Assembly (NCBI RefSeq): GCF_019800665.1
Contig: NZ_JAHVKO010000005.1
Span: 186,001 to 250,000 of the forward strand
Direction: 5' to 3'
Source of the DNA: Microbulbifer agarilyticus
GTDB taxonomy: Bacteria; Pseudomonadota; Gammaproteobacteria; Pseudomonadales; Cellvibrionaceae
Length of the DNA stretch: 64,000 nucleotides
Shown: in pieces, positions 44,507 through 55,274 of the stretch
How positions within the stretch are numbered: the stretch's first letter is position 1
Layout: each line of letters starts with the position of its first letter
Notes under the pieces: model-generated
Seen by the model: only the letters and a program-made list of their open reading frames with translations
Database searches by the model: none
What the model was told of the DNA's origin: nothing
Translations under genes and position numbers: made by a program

Positions 44507-45655
44507 CTATTCCGCGCGGTGCGGCTGCGCCAGGTATTCGCGGGACTGCATCTCCTGCAAGCGACTTACCGTGCGCTCAAACTCGAAGCGCAGCTGACGC
44601 CCGCCATAAAGACGCTCAATCGGCTCCGCCGCCGACACCACGAGGTTGACGCCACGGTCATAAAATTCATCGATCAGATTGATAAAGCGCCGCGCCTGAC
44701 TCTCGGTACGCTCGTTGAACTGCGGGATATTCGCCAACAGTACCGTATGAAACTCACGAGCCAGCTCGATATAGTCATTCTGGGAGCGCGGCCCGTCGCA
44801 CAACTCGGCAAATTCAAACCACGCCACATCATCGGCGATACGTACAGCGACGATGGGGCGGCCCTCGATATCCAGCGTGACCTGCTCACGCACCTCAGCC
44901 CCCTCCACCATCAGACTACTAAAGGAGCGCGCCAGACTGGCATCCGCATCCTCATCCAACGGGCTGTGATACAGCTCAGCCATTTCCAGGGCACGCAGGC
45001 GGTAGTCCACCCCATTGTCCACATTGACCACTTTGGTGTGGGTCAGCAGCAGATCAATCGCGGGCAGGAAGCGCGCACGCTGTAAGCCATCGCGATATAA
45101 GCCCTCCGGCACGATGTTTGAGGTGGCAACCAGGGTAACCCCCCGCTGGAACAGCGACTGCAGTAGATTGGCCAGAATCATTGCATCGGTGATGTCCGAG
45201 ACAAAAAACTCGTCAAAGCACAGCACGCGCGCGCGCTCGGCTATGCGATCTGCCACCTTCTCCAGCGGGTTTTTCTGCCCCGCCAGGGTCTTCAACTGAC
45301 GGTGCACCTCGCGCATAAAACGATGGAAGTGCGTGCGCTGCTTGCGCTCAAAAGGCAGCGACTCATAAAAAGCATCCATAAGGTAGGTTTTGCCGCGCCC
45401 GACACCGCCCCAGAAATACAGCCCCTTCTCTGGCACTTTCGGCCCACCCCAAAGACGGCGCACCCGCGCGATCAACCCACCCTCTCGCTCGCCCGCAAGC
45501 AACCGCTCATACAAATCCTGCAACTCCGCCACTGCCGCACGCTGGGCAGGGTCCTCCATAAAATCGGGGCGTTGCAGGTCGCGCTGGTAGCGCTCCATTG
45601 GAGATAAGCGCCGAGAGGACGCTATTTGGGCAGGCTGATGCTGTTCCGTGACCAT
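44507..45655 (-). CDS. zapE: Cell division ATPase ZapE (AFG1 family)
   Basis: A 382-residue AFG1-type AAA-like ATPase with Walker A GGVGRGKTYLMDAF and Walker B LCFDEFFVSDITDA. E. coli ZapE associates with the Z ring late in constriction. Context supports it: rplM-rpsI on one side and the divergent zapG gene on the other, as in E. coli. Confidence 0.95.
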   Translation of the reverse strand: MVTEQHQPAQIASSRRLSPMERYQRDLQRPDFMEDPAQRAAVAELQDLYERLLAGEREGGLIARVRRLWGGPKVPEKGLYFWGGVGRGKTYLMDAFYESLPFERKQRTHFHRFMREVHRQLKTLAGQKNPLEKVADRIAERARVLCFDEFFVSDITDAMILANLLQSLFQRGVTLVATSNIVPEGLYRDGLQRARFLPAIDLLLTHTKVVNVDNGVDYRLRALEMAELYHSPLDEDADASLARSFSSLMVEGAEVREQVTLDIEGRPIVAVRIADDVAWFEFAELCDGPRSQNDYIELAREFHTVLLANIPQFNERTESQARRFINLIDEFYDRGVNLVVSAAEPIERLYGGRQLRFEFERTVSRLQEMQSREYLAQPHRAE

Positions 45656-45892
45656 CTAAGAGAAACCGTTCATATATATCAAGGCGACACTGCCGAGGAG
45701 AAGCCACCGGGCACCTATCTTTGGCGCCACAGGCTCAAGCGGAAGGGCCGACTACAGGTCGACTGGCGCGCACTTTACCAAATCCCCCACAAATTGGCAC
45801 AAACACCGCCACAGCGCAGTGGACGGAATTGCGTATAATAAGATCGCCGCCACGGAATGGCCGGTGCCATTTTTCTAAGAGGAGGAAGTATC

Positions 45893-46363
45893 GTGCACTC
45901 AACTTCGGTTTTAATTCTGGTGGGCGTGATCGGCCTGACCCTAGGCGCATTGCTGGCGTTTCTAGCCACGCGCGGGCGCCAGAGCATTGACCGCACCCAG
46001 GAACTGGAATTGCGCCTGAAAGAAGCCAACACCAAACTGGAAGACTTTCAGCTTCAGGTAAATGAACACTTTGATCAGACGGCGCAACTGGTCCACAACC
46101 TCACCGAAAGCTACCGAGACGTTCACGAATATCTGGCCAACAGCGCAATGCGTCTGTCCAGCCAGGACATCGGCCGACAGATGCTCGAAGCAGGCAGCGG
46201 CCAACTGAGCGACCGCAACGAAGAGCTGAATGTGCTGCCCCCACGCGACTGGGCACCCAAAGAGCCTGGCGCCAAAGGCACACTATCGGAAGAGTTTGGC
46301 CTGGAGAAGGAAGCTTCCGCCCCGACCCCGACACCCGCGCCGGAAGGGGTTACACACCGCTAA
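45893..46363 (+). CDS. zapG: ZapG/YhcB family (DUF1043) inner-membrane protein
   Basis: A 156-residue bitopic protein: one N-terminal transmembrane helix (about residues 4-24), then a coiled coil (about 32-75) and a Pro-rich tail. In E. coli YhcB/ZapG links division, elongation and envelope synthesis. The GTG at 45893 (MHSTSVLILVG) is chosen because GGAGG lies seven bases upstream and the product then begins directly with the helix. It is divergent from zapE and upstream of the DegS-like gene, as in E. coli. Confidence 0.88.
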   Translation: MHSTSVLILVGVIGLTLGALLAFLATRGRQSIDRTQELELRLKEANTKLEDFQLQVNEHFDQTAQLVHNLTESYRDVHEYLANSAMRLSSQDIGRQMLEAGSGQLSDRNEELNVLPPRDWAPKEPGAKGTLSEEFGLEKEASAPTPTPAPEGVTHR

Positions 46364-46392
46364 GCGCACGCAGTGTAAATGCACTGCCACAA

Positions 46393-46432
46393 GACACAAA
46401 AAAGGCGGGTTACAACCCGCCTTTTTTGTGTC
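46393..46432. terminator. Bidirectional terminator between zapG and sat
   Basis: A perfect 18-bp stem (46393-46410 with 46415-46432; core AAAAAAGGCGGGT / ACCCGCCTTTTTT) and a 4-base loop. A second hairpin GCTCGAGT/ACTCGAGC (46433-46440 with 46453-46460) follows at once. It serves the two convergent genes. Confidence 0.93.
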
Positions 46433-46480
46433 GCTCGAGTACTGCATGTATCACTCGAGCAACCTCAATAAACCTGCGAA

Positions 46481-47671
46481 TTACAGGTTTTGATAGTAAT
46501 CCATCAGAATCTGCGCAACTTCCGGACGGGAGAACTCCGGGGGCGGTGCAACACCGTTACCCAGCATCTCACGGACCTTGGTGCCTGACAGCAGAATGAA
46601 GTCTTCCTTGGAGTGATCCGGAACGTCACGCATCATCACGACACGATTCAGCTTCTTCGAGTAAGCGGTGTGGTCTGCACGGAAGATTTCAATCTCCAGC
46701 GCGCCTTCGGGCACCTTGTCATCGAAGATGGTCTGCGCATCGAACGCGCCGTAGTAATCACCAACACCGGCGTGGTCACGACCAACGATCAAATGGCTAC
46801 AACCACAGTTCTGACGGAACACCGCGTGCAGAACCGCTTCGCGCGGGCCCGCATACAGCATGTCGAATCCATACCCGGTCACCATCACGGTGTTTTTGGG
46901 GAAGTAGTCTTCCACCATTTTACGGATAGCTGCATCGCGCACGTGGGCAGGAATATCACCCGGCTTCAGCTTGCCCAGCAGCATGTGGATAAGTACACCA
47001 TCCGCATCGACCGCATCCAGAGCCATTTTGCACAGCTCTTCGTGAGCACGGTGCATCGGGTTACGGGTCTGGAAAGCAACAACCTTGCTCCAGCCGTGCT
47101 CGACAAATTCATTGCGAATTTCCACCGCGGTACGGAAGGTATCCGGGAAGTCCGCCTGGAAGTAGCTGAAATTCAGCACTTCAATTGAACCGGAAATCAG
47201 CTGACGGCCCGCACCCTTAAAGGTAGCAACACCGGGGTGGGCGCCATCCAGAGTACCGAATACGTGCTCGGCAATGGTATCTACCTGCTCGTCGGTCACC
47301 GTTTCGATGGCTTCAACGTCCATCACCGCCAGTACTGGATTGCCTTCCACGTTGGGGTCGCGCAGGGCAATGCGTTTGGCGCCGGCAATCGCGGAAGTGT
47401 CTTCCACCATGTTCACTACAGGTACCGGCCAGAACAGGCCGTCAACGGTGCGCAGGGTTTCCGCAACGCTCAGGGTATCCGCCAGGTTCATGTAGCCGTG
47501 CAGCGGGTTGAAATAACCGGCACCCAACATCACGGCGTTCGCCGCCGCAGCGGAACTTACAACGATGGAAGGCAGGGACTCCGCTTCATGCGCGAGCTGG
47601 TGATGGCGCTCGGCATCGTAGACAAAGCGCGGCTGCAGCTCGACACTGCCGTGTGGACGAACCAGGGACAT
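46481..47671 (-). CDS. sat: Sulfate adenylyltransferase (single-chain ATP sulfurylase, Sat type)
   Basis: A 396-residue homomeric ATP sulfurylase that makes APS from ATP and sulfate. The PUA-like N-terminal domain is followed by the catalytic domain with QTRNPMHRAH (201-210, QxRN and HxxH) and GRDHAG (297-302). No APS kinase domain is attached. The ATG at 47671 has GGAG five bases upstream. An upstream frame extension of 23 codons is not supported. Most gammaproteobacteria use heterodimeric CysDN for assimilation, so the Sat form is notable. No apr or dsr genes adjoin it. Confidence 0.94.
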   Translation of the reverse strand: MSLVRPHGSVELQPRFVYDAERHHQLAHEAESLPSIVVSSAAAANAVMLGAGYFNPLHGYMNLADTLSVAETLRTVDGLFWPVPVVNMVEDTSAIAGAKRIALRDPNVEGNPVLAVMDVEAIETVTDEQVDTIAEHVFGTLDGAHPGVATFKGAGRQLISGSIEVLNFSYFQADFPDTFRTAVEIRNEFVEHGWSKVVAFQTRNPMHRAHEELCKMALDAVDADGVLIHMLLGKLKPGDIPAHVRDAAIRKMVEDYFPKNTVMVTGYGFDMLYAGPREAVLHAVFRQNCGCSHLIVGRDHAGVGDYYGAFDAQTIFDDKVPEGALEIEIFRADHTAYSKKLNRVVMMRDVPDHSKEDFILLSGTKVREMLGNGVAPPPEFSRPEVAQILMDYYQNL

Positions 47672-47830
47672 AGAAACTCCTGAGAATGAGGAACCAGACG
47701 AAATTTTTGAGCGGCACATTATACGGATTAACGCCACCACACCAAGAGCAGAGACGGTCGGACGTTAGAACTTCTGATGAGGACACCAGAACCGAAAGAC
47801 GTATAATGACCTCAAACCAAGGAGCCTTCG

Positions 47831-48982
47831 GTGTCATTACAACGATTTGTGCAAGATTGGGCCATCCCCGCCGCGATTGGCCTGGCGGTGGCTGCCGCAC
47901 TGTTACTGGTGTTTCCCCACTTGCGCGGAACTACCACACCCCCTACTCCGGGCGCCGCCACCTCAGGCCCAGTATCCTATGCCAGCGCGGTCAATCTGGC
48001 AGGCCCCGCGGTAGTCAACGTGTTTAGCCGGATACCCCTGCGCAATCACCCGATGGCTAACCATCCCCTGTTCCCCTACTACCTGAACAAAATGACTCCG
48101 CTGCAGCGAGAGCGCCTGCAACAAAATCTCGGCTCCGGTGTTATTGTGAGCGAAAACGGATATTTGCTGACCAACCTCCACGTCATCTCCGGGGCCGAGC
48201 AGGTCTCGGTGGTATTGGCAGACGGCCGCGAGGGGCAAGTCAGATTAGTAGGTGCCTCCGCAGAATTTGATCTTGCAGTGCTCAAGCTAGACCTCCCCAA
48301 TCTGACCGCGATCGAGATGGGTGACCCGGACCGGGCGCAGGTTGGTGATGTGGTGCTCGCCATCGGCAATCCATGGGGAGTTGGACAAACGGTTACCCAG
48401 GGCATCATCAGCGCTACCGAGCGCGATCTGGGCAATACCGGTATCGGTGGCTACCTGCAGAACTTCCTGCAAACTGACGCGGCGATAAATCCCGGCAACT
48501 CTGGCGGCGCGCTGGTCGATGCGCGCGGCAAGCTGCTCGGCATTAATACACGAGTCCTCGACCAAACCGCCTCCACCAGCGGAATCAGCTTCGCGATCCC
48601 ATCGAACATTGCCCTGAAAGTGATGCAGGACATCATCGAGTTTGGACGTGTGGTACCTGGCTGGCTCGGAATCGAAGCGCAAAACCTGACACCACTGCTG
48701 GCACGTTCGTTTAACCTGACTTCCACCAACGGAGTCATTGTTACCGCAATCTACAATCAGGGCCCGGCCCAAGAGGCAGGACTGCGGCCCGGTGACGTCA
48801 TCACACACATCAACGCGACACCGATTAACGACGGCAAGCACGGCAACGCTGCAATGGCAACGCTGCGCCCCGGGGAGGTTGTGACCATCACCTACATCCG
48901 CGAAGGCGAAGTTCTTGCCACCCGCGCTACGGTCTCAGAAAAACCTGGCGGTAATGCACTCCCGGCGCCGGAAGAAAACTAA
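47831..48982 (+). CDS. degS: Periplasmic serine protease, DegS/AlgW type
   Basis: A 383-residue trypsin-like protease with one N-terminal transmembrane anchor (about residues 11-29), catalytic triad His117 (TNLHV), Asp147 (FDLAV) and Ser224 (GNSGG), and a single C-terminal PDZ domain (about 280-370). The single PDZ and the membrane anchor fit DegS/AlgW, which starts the sigma-E envelope stress cascade by cutting RseA/MucA. The GTG start has AAGGAG six bases upstream. Next to zapG, as in E. coli. Confidence 0.92.
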   Translation: MSLQRFVQDWAIPAAIGLAVAAALLLVFPHLRGTTTPPTPGAATSGPVSYASAVNLAGPAVVNVFSRIPLRNHPMANHPLFPYYLNKMTPLQRERLQQNLGSGVIVSENGYLLTNLHVISGAEQVSVVLADGREGQVRLVGASAEFDLAVLKLDLPNLTAIEMGDPDRAQVGDVVLAIGNPWGVGQTVTQGIISATERDLGNTGIGGYLQNFLQTDAAINPGNSGGALVDARGKLLGINTRVLDQTASTSGISFAIPSNIALKVMQDIIEFGRVVPGWLGIEAQNLTPLLARSFNLTSTNGVIVTAIYNQGPAQEAGLRPGDVITHINATPINDGKHGNAAMATLRPGEVVTITYIREGEVLATRATVSEKPGGNALPAPEEN

Positions 48983-49010
48983 GCAAAAAGCGGTTAAGAG
49001 GAGAAGAGAT

Positions 49011-49496
49011 TTGGCACTGGTAAACAACGGAATAAAAGCGCTATCACTCGTAATCCTGTGTGCAAGTAACGCATTCGCCAGCGAGCAAAAAGACCTGAAC
49101 ACCCTGCTCGACCAATTCCTCGCAGGCGCATCCAATGACATCGAGGTACATAAGCGCTTCTGGGCAGACGACCTGATCTACACCAGCTCGAGTGGGCAGC
49201 GCTTCGGCAAGCAAAAAATTATTCAGGGGATGCAGGAAGCGGAAAACGAGACCGAGAAAGCGACCGCAAGTGTAGATTACCGGGCCGAAGATACCGACAT
49301 TCGACTCTTCGGAGATACCGCGGTGATAGCCTTCCGGCTCGTGGCTGAACCGGGTTCCGTTGACGCCGGCGGCAAGCAAACCGAGAAAACCGAGTTCTTC
49401 AACACCGGCACTTTCGTGAAACGGGATGGCAAATGGCAGGCAGTGGCCTGGCAGGCAACGAAAATCCCACCGGCCACACCATCTTCAGGCGACTAA
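49011..49496 (+). CDS. Secreted NTF2-like/DUF4440 protein
   Basis: A small protein of 161 residues. A signal peptide (LVNNGIKALSLVILCASNAFA) is followed by a SnoaL/NTF2-like domain: DLNTLLDQFLAGASNDIE, then FWADDLIYTSSSGQRFGK and GDTAVIAFRLV. The start is assigned to TTG at 49011 because AGGAG lies seven bases upstream and the product then begins directly with a signal peptide. The open frame extends further, into the end of degS. Function unknown: such domains bind small ligands or act as enzymes. It is 28 bases after degS, so probably co-transcribed. Confidence 0.72.
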   Translation: MALVNNGIKALSLVILCASNAFASEQKDLNTLLDQFLAGASNDIEVHKRFWADDLIYTSSSGQRFGKQKIIQGMQEAENETEKATASVDYRAEDTDIRLFGDTAVIAFRLVAEPGSVDAGGKQTEKTEFFNTGTFVKRDGKWQAVAWQATKIPPATPSSGD

Positions 49497-49506
49497 ATCG
49501 CCGCAA

Positions 49507-50823
49507 TTATTCCGAAGTTTCCCGCACCCGATATTCCGCGGAGCGGGCATGGGCATCCAGCCCCTCTCCTTTCGCCAACGTCGCGGCAACCCGACCCAGG
49601 GTATCCGCGCCTTGCGGCGAACAGAAGATAATCGAGCTGCGCTTCTGAAAATCGTAAACCCCCAAGGGAGAAGAGAAGCGCGCAGTTCCACTGGTGGGCA
49701 ATACGTGATTGGGCCCGGCACAGTAGTCACCGAGCGCTTCTGCGGTGTAACGACCAAGGAAAATAGCACCGGCGTGGCGGATTTTCGGCAGATATTGCTC
49801 CGGCTCACCCACTGACACTTCGAGGTGCTCCGGTGCAATCCGGTTGGAAACTTCGATCGCCTGCTCGATATCCCGCACCAAAATCAATGCACCGCGATCC
49901 GCCAGCGAGCGGCTCGCAATTTCTTCTCGCGGCAAATCTGCCAGCAGTTTTTGCAGCGATTTTTCAACGGCATTTAGGAAGTCGGCATCCGGGCTCAGCA
50001 GTATCGACTGGGCCTGCTCGTCGTGCTCAGCCTGCGACAACAGGTCCATGGCAATCCAGTCCGGATCGGTCTCACCATCGCAGATCACCAGGATCTCCGA
50101 AGGCCCCGCGATCATATCGATGGCCACCTGACCAAACACTGCGCGCTTGGCCGAAGCGACAAAAATATTGCCCGGGCCCACGATTTTATCGACCCTGGCC
50201 ACCGTCTCAGTGCCATAGGCCAGTGCGGCAACCGCCTGGGCACCGCCAATGGTAAACACCTTATCGACACCGGCTATAGCTGCGGCAGCCAGCACCAGAT
50301 CACTGAGTTGGTTATCCGGGGCTGGCACCACCATCAATATTTCATCAACACCGGCAACCCGCGCGGGGATCGCATTCATCAATACCGACGAAGGGTAGCT
50401 CGCCTTGCCTCCGGGTACGTAGATCCCCACCCGCTCCATAGCGGTAATCTGCTGGCCAAGTACCGTGCCATCGGCTTCCTGATATTGCCAAGACGCTTGC
50501 AGCTGGTGTTCGTGATAGGCCCGCACGCGCTCTGCGGCAGCCTCAAGCGCGGCGCGCTTATCAGCAGGGATGCGCGCCAACGCTGCGTTCAAATCTTCAC
50601 GCTGCAAACAAAAGTCTTGTGCCTGCTGCAACTCTCGGCGATCAAAACGGTTGGTGTATTCAATCACCGCGGCATCTCCGCGGGACTTCACCTCGCGCAG
50701 AATATCCGCCACTGTCGACTCAACCCGCGTATCGGCTACCGACTCCCATGCCAGTAACGCGTCGAGCTCACTGGAAAAATCGGCAGAACCAGCATCCAGC
50801 CGGCGTATGGAAAAATCACTCAT
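49507..50823 (-). CDS. hisD: Histidinol dehydrogenase HisD
   Basis: The zinc- and NAD-dependent enzyme for the last two steps of histidine synthesis. At 438 residues it is full length. The family motifs [29 protein letters not shown] and the later QAEHDEQAQ and PEHLEV blocks (zinc ligands) are visible. It starts 6 bases after hisG. Confidence 0.97.
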   Translation of the reverse strand: MSDFSIRRLDAGSADFSSELDALLAWESVADTRVESTVADILREVKSRGDAAVIEYTNRFDRRELQQAQDFCLQREDLNAALARIPADKRAALEAAAERVRAYHEHQLQASWQYQEADGTVLGQQITAMERVGIYVPGGKASYPSSVLMNAIPARVAGVDEILMVVPAPDNQLSDLVLAAAAIAGVDKVFTIGGAQAVAALAYGTETVARVDKIVGPGNIFVASAKRAVFGQVAIDMIAGPSEILVICDGETDPDWIAMDLLSQAEHDEQAQSILLSPDADFLNAVEKSLQKLLADLPREEIASRSLADRGALILVRDIEQAIEVSNRIAPEHLEVSVGEPEQYLPKIRHAGAIFLGRYTAEALGDYCAGPNHVLPTSGTARFSSPLGVYDFQKRSSIIFCSPQGADTLGRVAATLAKGEGLDAHARSAEYRVRETSE

Positions 50824-50829
50824 GGAGGA

Positions 50830-51468
50830 CTACTCCCCACCCCGTGCGCGTACCGCTTCGGCCAGCTGCTCAATCAGCGCATTAATCGGGCCATATTTCA
50901 TTTTCATGGAGGCCTTGTTCACGATCAGGCGACTGCTGATGTCTGCGATTTCATCGCGCGCTTCCAGGCCATTTGCCTTCAGCGTGTTACCGGTATCGAC
51001 GATATCCACAATTTCGTCGGCGAGATCCATCAGCGGCGCCAACTCCATCGCGCCGTACAGCTTGATGATATCGGCCTGGCGCCCTTGTGCGGCGTAATAC
51101 CGCTTTGCAGACTGCACGAACTTGGTAGCAACCTTGATACGCCCACTGGGCAACGGAGCACCTTTGATCCCAGCCGTCATCAATCGGCAGCGCGCGATAT
51201 TGAGATCAAGCGGCTCGTAGATGTTGCTGTCGTCATGTTCCAGCAGGTTATCTTTACCGGCCACGCCCATATCGGCGGCACCATGCTGCACATAGGTAGG
51301 CACGTCGGAACCACGAAGGATCAACAGACGGACATTTTCCTGATTGGTTGGGAAAATCAGCTTGCGGCTCTTGGCAATATCTTCCGCTGGCTCCAAACCT
51401 GCGGCGGCGAGCAGCGGCAGGGTTTCCTTGAGAATACGCCCCTTGGTCAGGGCAATAGTGATCTGCAT
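50830..51468 (-). CDS. hisG: ATP phosphoribosyltransferase catalytic subunit HisG, short form
   Basis: A 212-residue short-form HisG, which starts histidine synthesis by joining ATP and PRPP. The start [16 protein letters not shown] is typical of the family. No good ribosome binding site precedes it, but no better start exists. The short form lacks the C-terminal regulatory domain and needs HisZ, which is not encoded in this window. It forms an operon with hisD downstream, and murA lies upstream on the same strand. Confidence 0.95.
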   Translation of the reverse strand: MQITIALTKGRILKETLPLLAAAGLEPAEDIAKSRKLIFPTNQENVRLLILRGSDVPTYVQHGAADMGVAGKDNLLEHDDSNIYEPLDLNIARCRLMTAGIKGAPLPSGRIKVATKFVQSAKRYYAAQGRQADIIKLYGAMELAPLMDLADEIVDIVDTGNTLKANGLEARDEIADISSRLIVNKASMKMKYGPINALIEQLAEAVRARGGE

Positions 51469-51631
51469 AGCAATTATGATTGTTTGTAAGCCCGAGGTAT
51501 CCAGGCCAATGTGCGTGGGCTTCGCCCCCAAAATCCCCCGGGAGCTTATCGACTCTTGTTTGGCCGCGCCAATACAAATCTAGAATAGCGCTAGAAGGAA
51601 TCGGGCTCGCGCCCGACTCGCCAGCAGAGGA

Positions 51632-52933
<1,302 letters not shown>

Positions 52934-52942
52934 TCACAAAAA

Positions 52943-53176
52943 TTACAGTCCAGCCTCTTCGGGCGTAAGGGTTTTCATTTGCACCGCGTGCAGGGTGCCA
53001 TCGGCAATCTTGTCAGACAGCGCCGCGTAAACCAGCTGCTGCTTTTTTAAACGGCTGAGGCCGTCAAATGCACTGCTGACCACGGTGAGCTGCAGGTGGC
53101 TACCTTCAAAGGCCACCTCTACATTACTGCCGGGAATGTGCCCTTCGATCAGGGACTTGATTTGATCTGGCTGCAT
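52943..53176 (-). CDS. ibaG: BolA family protein IbaG (YrbA)
   Basis: A 77-residue BolA-fold protein with the family core SHLQLTVVSSAFDGLSRLKKQQ and the LHAVQMKTLTPEE end. IbaG-type proteins bind 2Fe-2S clusters with monothiol glutaredoxins. It sits between mlaC and murA. mlaB, which normally precedes ibaG, is absent. Confidence 0.93.
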   Translation of the reverse strand: MQPDQIKSLIEGHIPGSNVEVAFEGSHLQLTVVSSAFDGLSRLKKQQLVYAALSDKIADGTLHAVQMKTLTPEEAGL

Positions 53177-53287
53177 AGGAGGGAATTACTATCGGATATC
53201 AAAGAGCGCGCAAGTGTACTGGAATAGCGCCCGGTGCGCAGCCGCGTTACCGCCACTGCACACCGCTGTATGAATTTGGTTCAGGGA

Positions 53288-53980
53288 TCAGGGGTTGCCT
53301 GCAACCTTGTCCGCCGCAGACCAACCGGCAATCACCTTGTCGATATTGCCGTTGTTCGCCTGCATGGCCTGGGCAAACTGCCCACGGAAGGTTTTGCCCA
53401 GGTTTACGCCATTCAAAATTACATTGATCAGCTTCCACTGGCCGCTGCGATTGCGCACCAGGGTGTACGAAACCTTGGTCAAACCTTCATTACTGCGCAC
53501 TTCCTGTAGCACATTGACGCGGTTACCGCTGGGGGCGGTGCCCGGATTGACCACCTTTACGTCCAGGTCACCAAAGGTGGCAACGCCACGAGCGAAGGTT
53601 GCAACCAGGTCCCGACGGAAGGTGCTGGCGAACTTGGCACGCTGGGCGGGCGTCGCCTTTTTCGCATAGCTACCCATCACCCCGCGAGCGATGAAATCGA
53701 AGTCCACCACCGGCGCGAGCACCCGATCAACGGCGGCGTAGTAACGCTGAGGGTTGGAGCTGAGATGCTGCCCCTCTGCACGGATGGTATTCAAAAGCTG
53801 CCCGGAAACACCTTCTATCAGGCTATACGGGTTTTGAGCGGCCGCAGCGAAGGGCGCCACCAGGCACAATAGCGCGGCAGACATCCACAGGCTCGATTTG
53901 CGCACGACGCGCGCTACAACAGAGCCGGAACGTTTTCCGGTGCTATCGGTAGAAATAAAGGTAGAAGTGAGTGCACTCAC
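53288..53980 (-). CDS. mlaC: Periplasmic phospholipid-binding protein MlaC
   Basis: A 230-residue MlaC/Ttg2D family protein, which carries phospholipids between outer and inner membrane in the Mla pathway. The signal segment (SAALLCLVAPFAAAAQ, about residues 34-49) is followed by the family domain, including QRYYAAVDRVLAPVVDFDFI and the C-terminal NVILNGVNLGKTFRGQFAQA. The GTG at 53980 has GGGAG seven bases upstream. A start at Met33 would give a shorter signal peptide. mlaF, mlaE, mlaD and mlaB, its usual operon partners, are not here. Confidence 0.92.
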   Translation of the reverse strand: MSALTSTFISTDSTGKRSGSVVARVVRKSSLWMSAALLCLVAPFAAAAQNPYSLIEGVSGQLLNTIRAEGQHLSSNPQRYYAAVDRVLAPVVDFDFIARGVMGSYAKKATPAQRAKFASTFRRDLVATFARGVATFGDLDVKVVNPGTAPSGNRVNVLQEVRSNEGLTKVSYTLVRNRSGQWKLINVILNGVNLGKTFRGQFAQAMQANNGNIDKVIAGWSAADKVAGNP

Positions 53981-54281
53981 AGATCATCTCCCATTGGCAA
54001 TTCGTCCCTTGGATGCCCATAACGCCAAAAAGTGTCATGGGACGCCGAAAAATCACGCTGACTGACGCAAAAAGGCGGAATATGTATTCGCCCCAGCTCT
54101 ACAGCTGACAATAGCGGCGGCAAACTATACCATGGCGGCCCCGCGGACAAGCGGCACTGGGTCACTTTGCCTTGAGGCGCCGCTTTTTGAGCCAATATTG
54201 ATAGGTTAGCACTTCTGCCAACCGAGCAGATGGCTTCCGCAAAGCTACGCTAGAGACTGCCCCGAGACAGTGAGACAAACG

Positions 54282-55253
54282 ATGGGTAAAGACCTGATTC
54301 TCCAGGCGGGACGCCGCACCATTACTATGGAGACCGCCGCTGTGGCGGCACTGGAAGCGCGCGTTGATGACAGCTTTCACCGCGCCTGCGAGCTTATGTT
54401 GGCCTGTAGCGGCCGAGTTATCGTGTCCGGCATGGGCAAATCCGGCCATATTGGTCGAAAAATCGCCGCCACCCTGGCGAGCACCGGTACGCCCAGCTTT
54501 TTTGTGCACCCTGGAGAAGCCAGCCACGGCGACCTGGGTATGATCACCCGCCACGACGTGGTGATCGCCATATCCAATTCTGGCTCGTCAGCAGAAGTAC
54601 TCACCCTGCTCCCGCTCTTGAAGCGACTGGGCATTCCGCTGATCAGCATGACCGGCAAAGCAGACTCCCCACTGGCACAGTCCGCAGACGTCAATCTCGA
54701 CATTGCCGTTGAGACGGAAGCCTGCCCGCTGAATTTGGCGCCAACGTCTTCCACCACCGTCACCCTGGTGATGGGTGACGCACTGGCGGTGGCATTGCTG
54801 GAGGCCCGCGGCTTTACCGCGGAGGATTTCGCCTTCTCCCACCCCGGCGGCGCGCTCGGCCGACAATTGCTACTCAAAGTCGCCGATGTCATGCACGCCG
54901 GCGAAGAGCTTCCCCAGGTATCCCCGGATACCCCACTGTCCAAAGCGCTCCTGGAAATGACCAGCAAGGGCTTTGGTATGACCACGGTTGTGGATAGTAA
55001 CGGGCAGTTACTCGGGGTATTCACCGACGGTGACCTGCGTCGGGTCATCGACCAGAAGCTGGAGCTGGATACCGCCACCATGGAACAGGTGATGAGCCGC
55101 CGCCCGAAGACGGTGAGCGCACACACGCTCGCCGCCGAAGCCCTGCGCATTATGGAAGACAACAAAATCACCGCGCTGGTGGTGGAAGATCCAGAACACC
55201 ACCCGATCGGCCTGCTGCACATGCATGATGTTTTGCGCGCCGGCGTTATCTGA
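54282..55253 (+). CDS. kdsD: Arabinose-5-phosphate isomerase KdsD
   Basis: A 323-residue enzyme converting ribulose-5-phosphate to arabinose-5-phosphate, precursor of Kdo. A SIS domain with SGMGKSGHIGRKIAATL (about residues 47-64) is followed by two CBS domains. An in-frame GTG four codons upstream is the alternative start. It heads the kdsD-kdsC-lptCAB run and is divergent from mlaC, where mlaF would normally be. Confidence 0.96.
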   Translation: MGKDLILQAGRRTITMETAAVAALEARVDDSFHRACELMLACSGRVIVSGMGKSGHIGRKIAATLASTGTPSFFVHPGEASHGDLGMITRHDVVIAISNSGSSAEVLTLLPLLKRLGIPLISMTGKADSPLAQSADVNLDIAVETEACPLNLAPTSSTTVTLVMGDALAVALLEARGFTAEDFAFSHPGGALGRQLLLKVADVMHAGEELPQVSPDTPLSKALLEMTSKGFGMTTVVDSNGQLLGVFTDGDLRRVIDQKLELDTATMEQVMSRRPKTVSAHTLAAEALRIMEDNKITALVVEDPEHHPIGLLHMHDVLRAGVI

Positions 55254-55274
55254 CCGTATTGAAGGACGATACTT

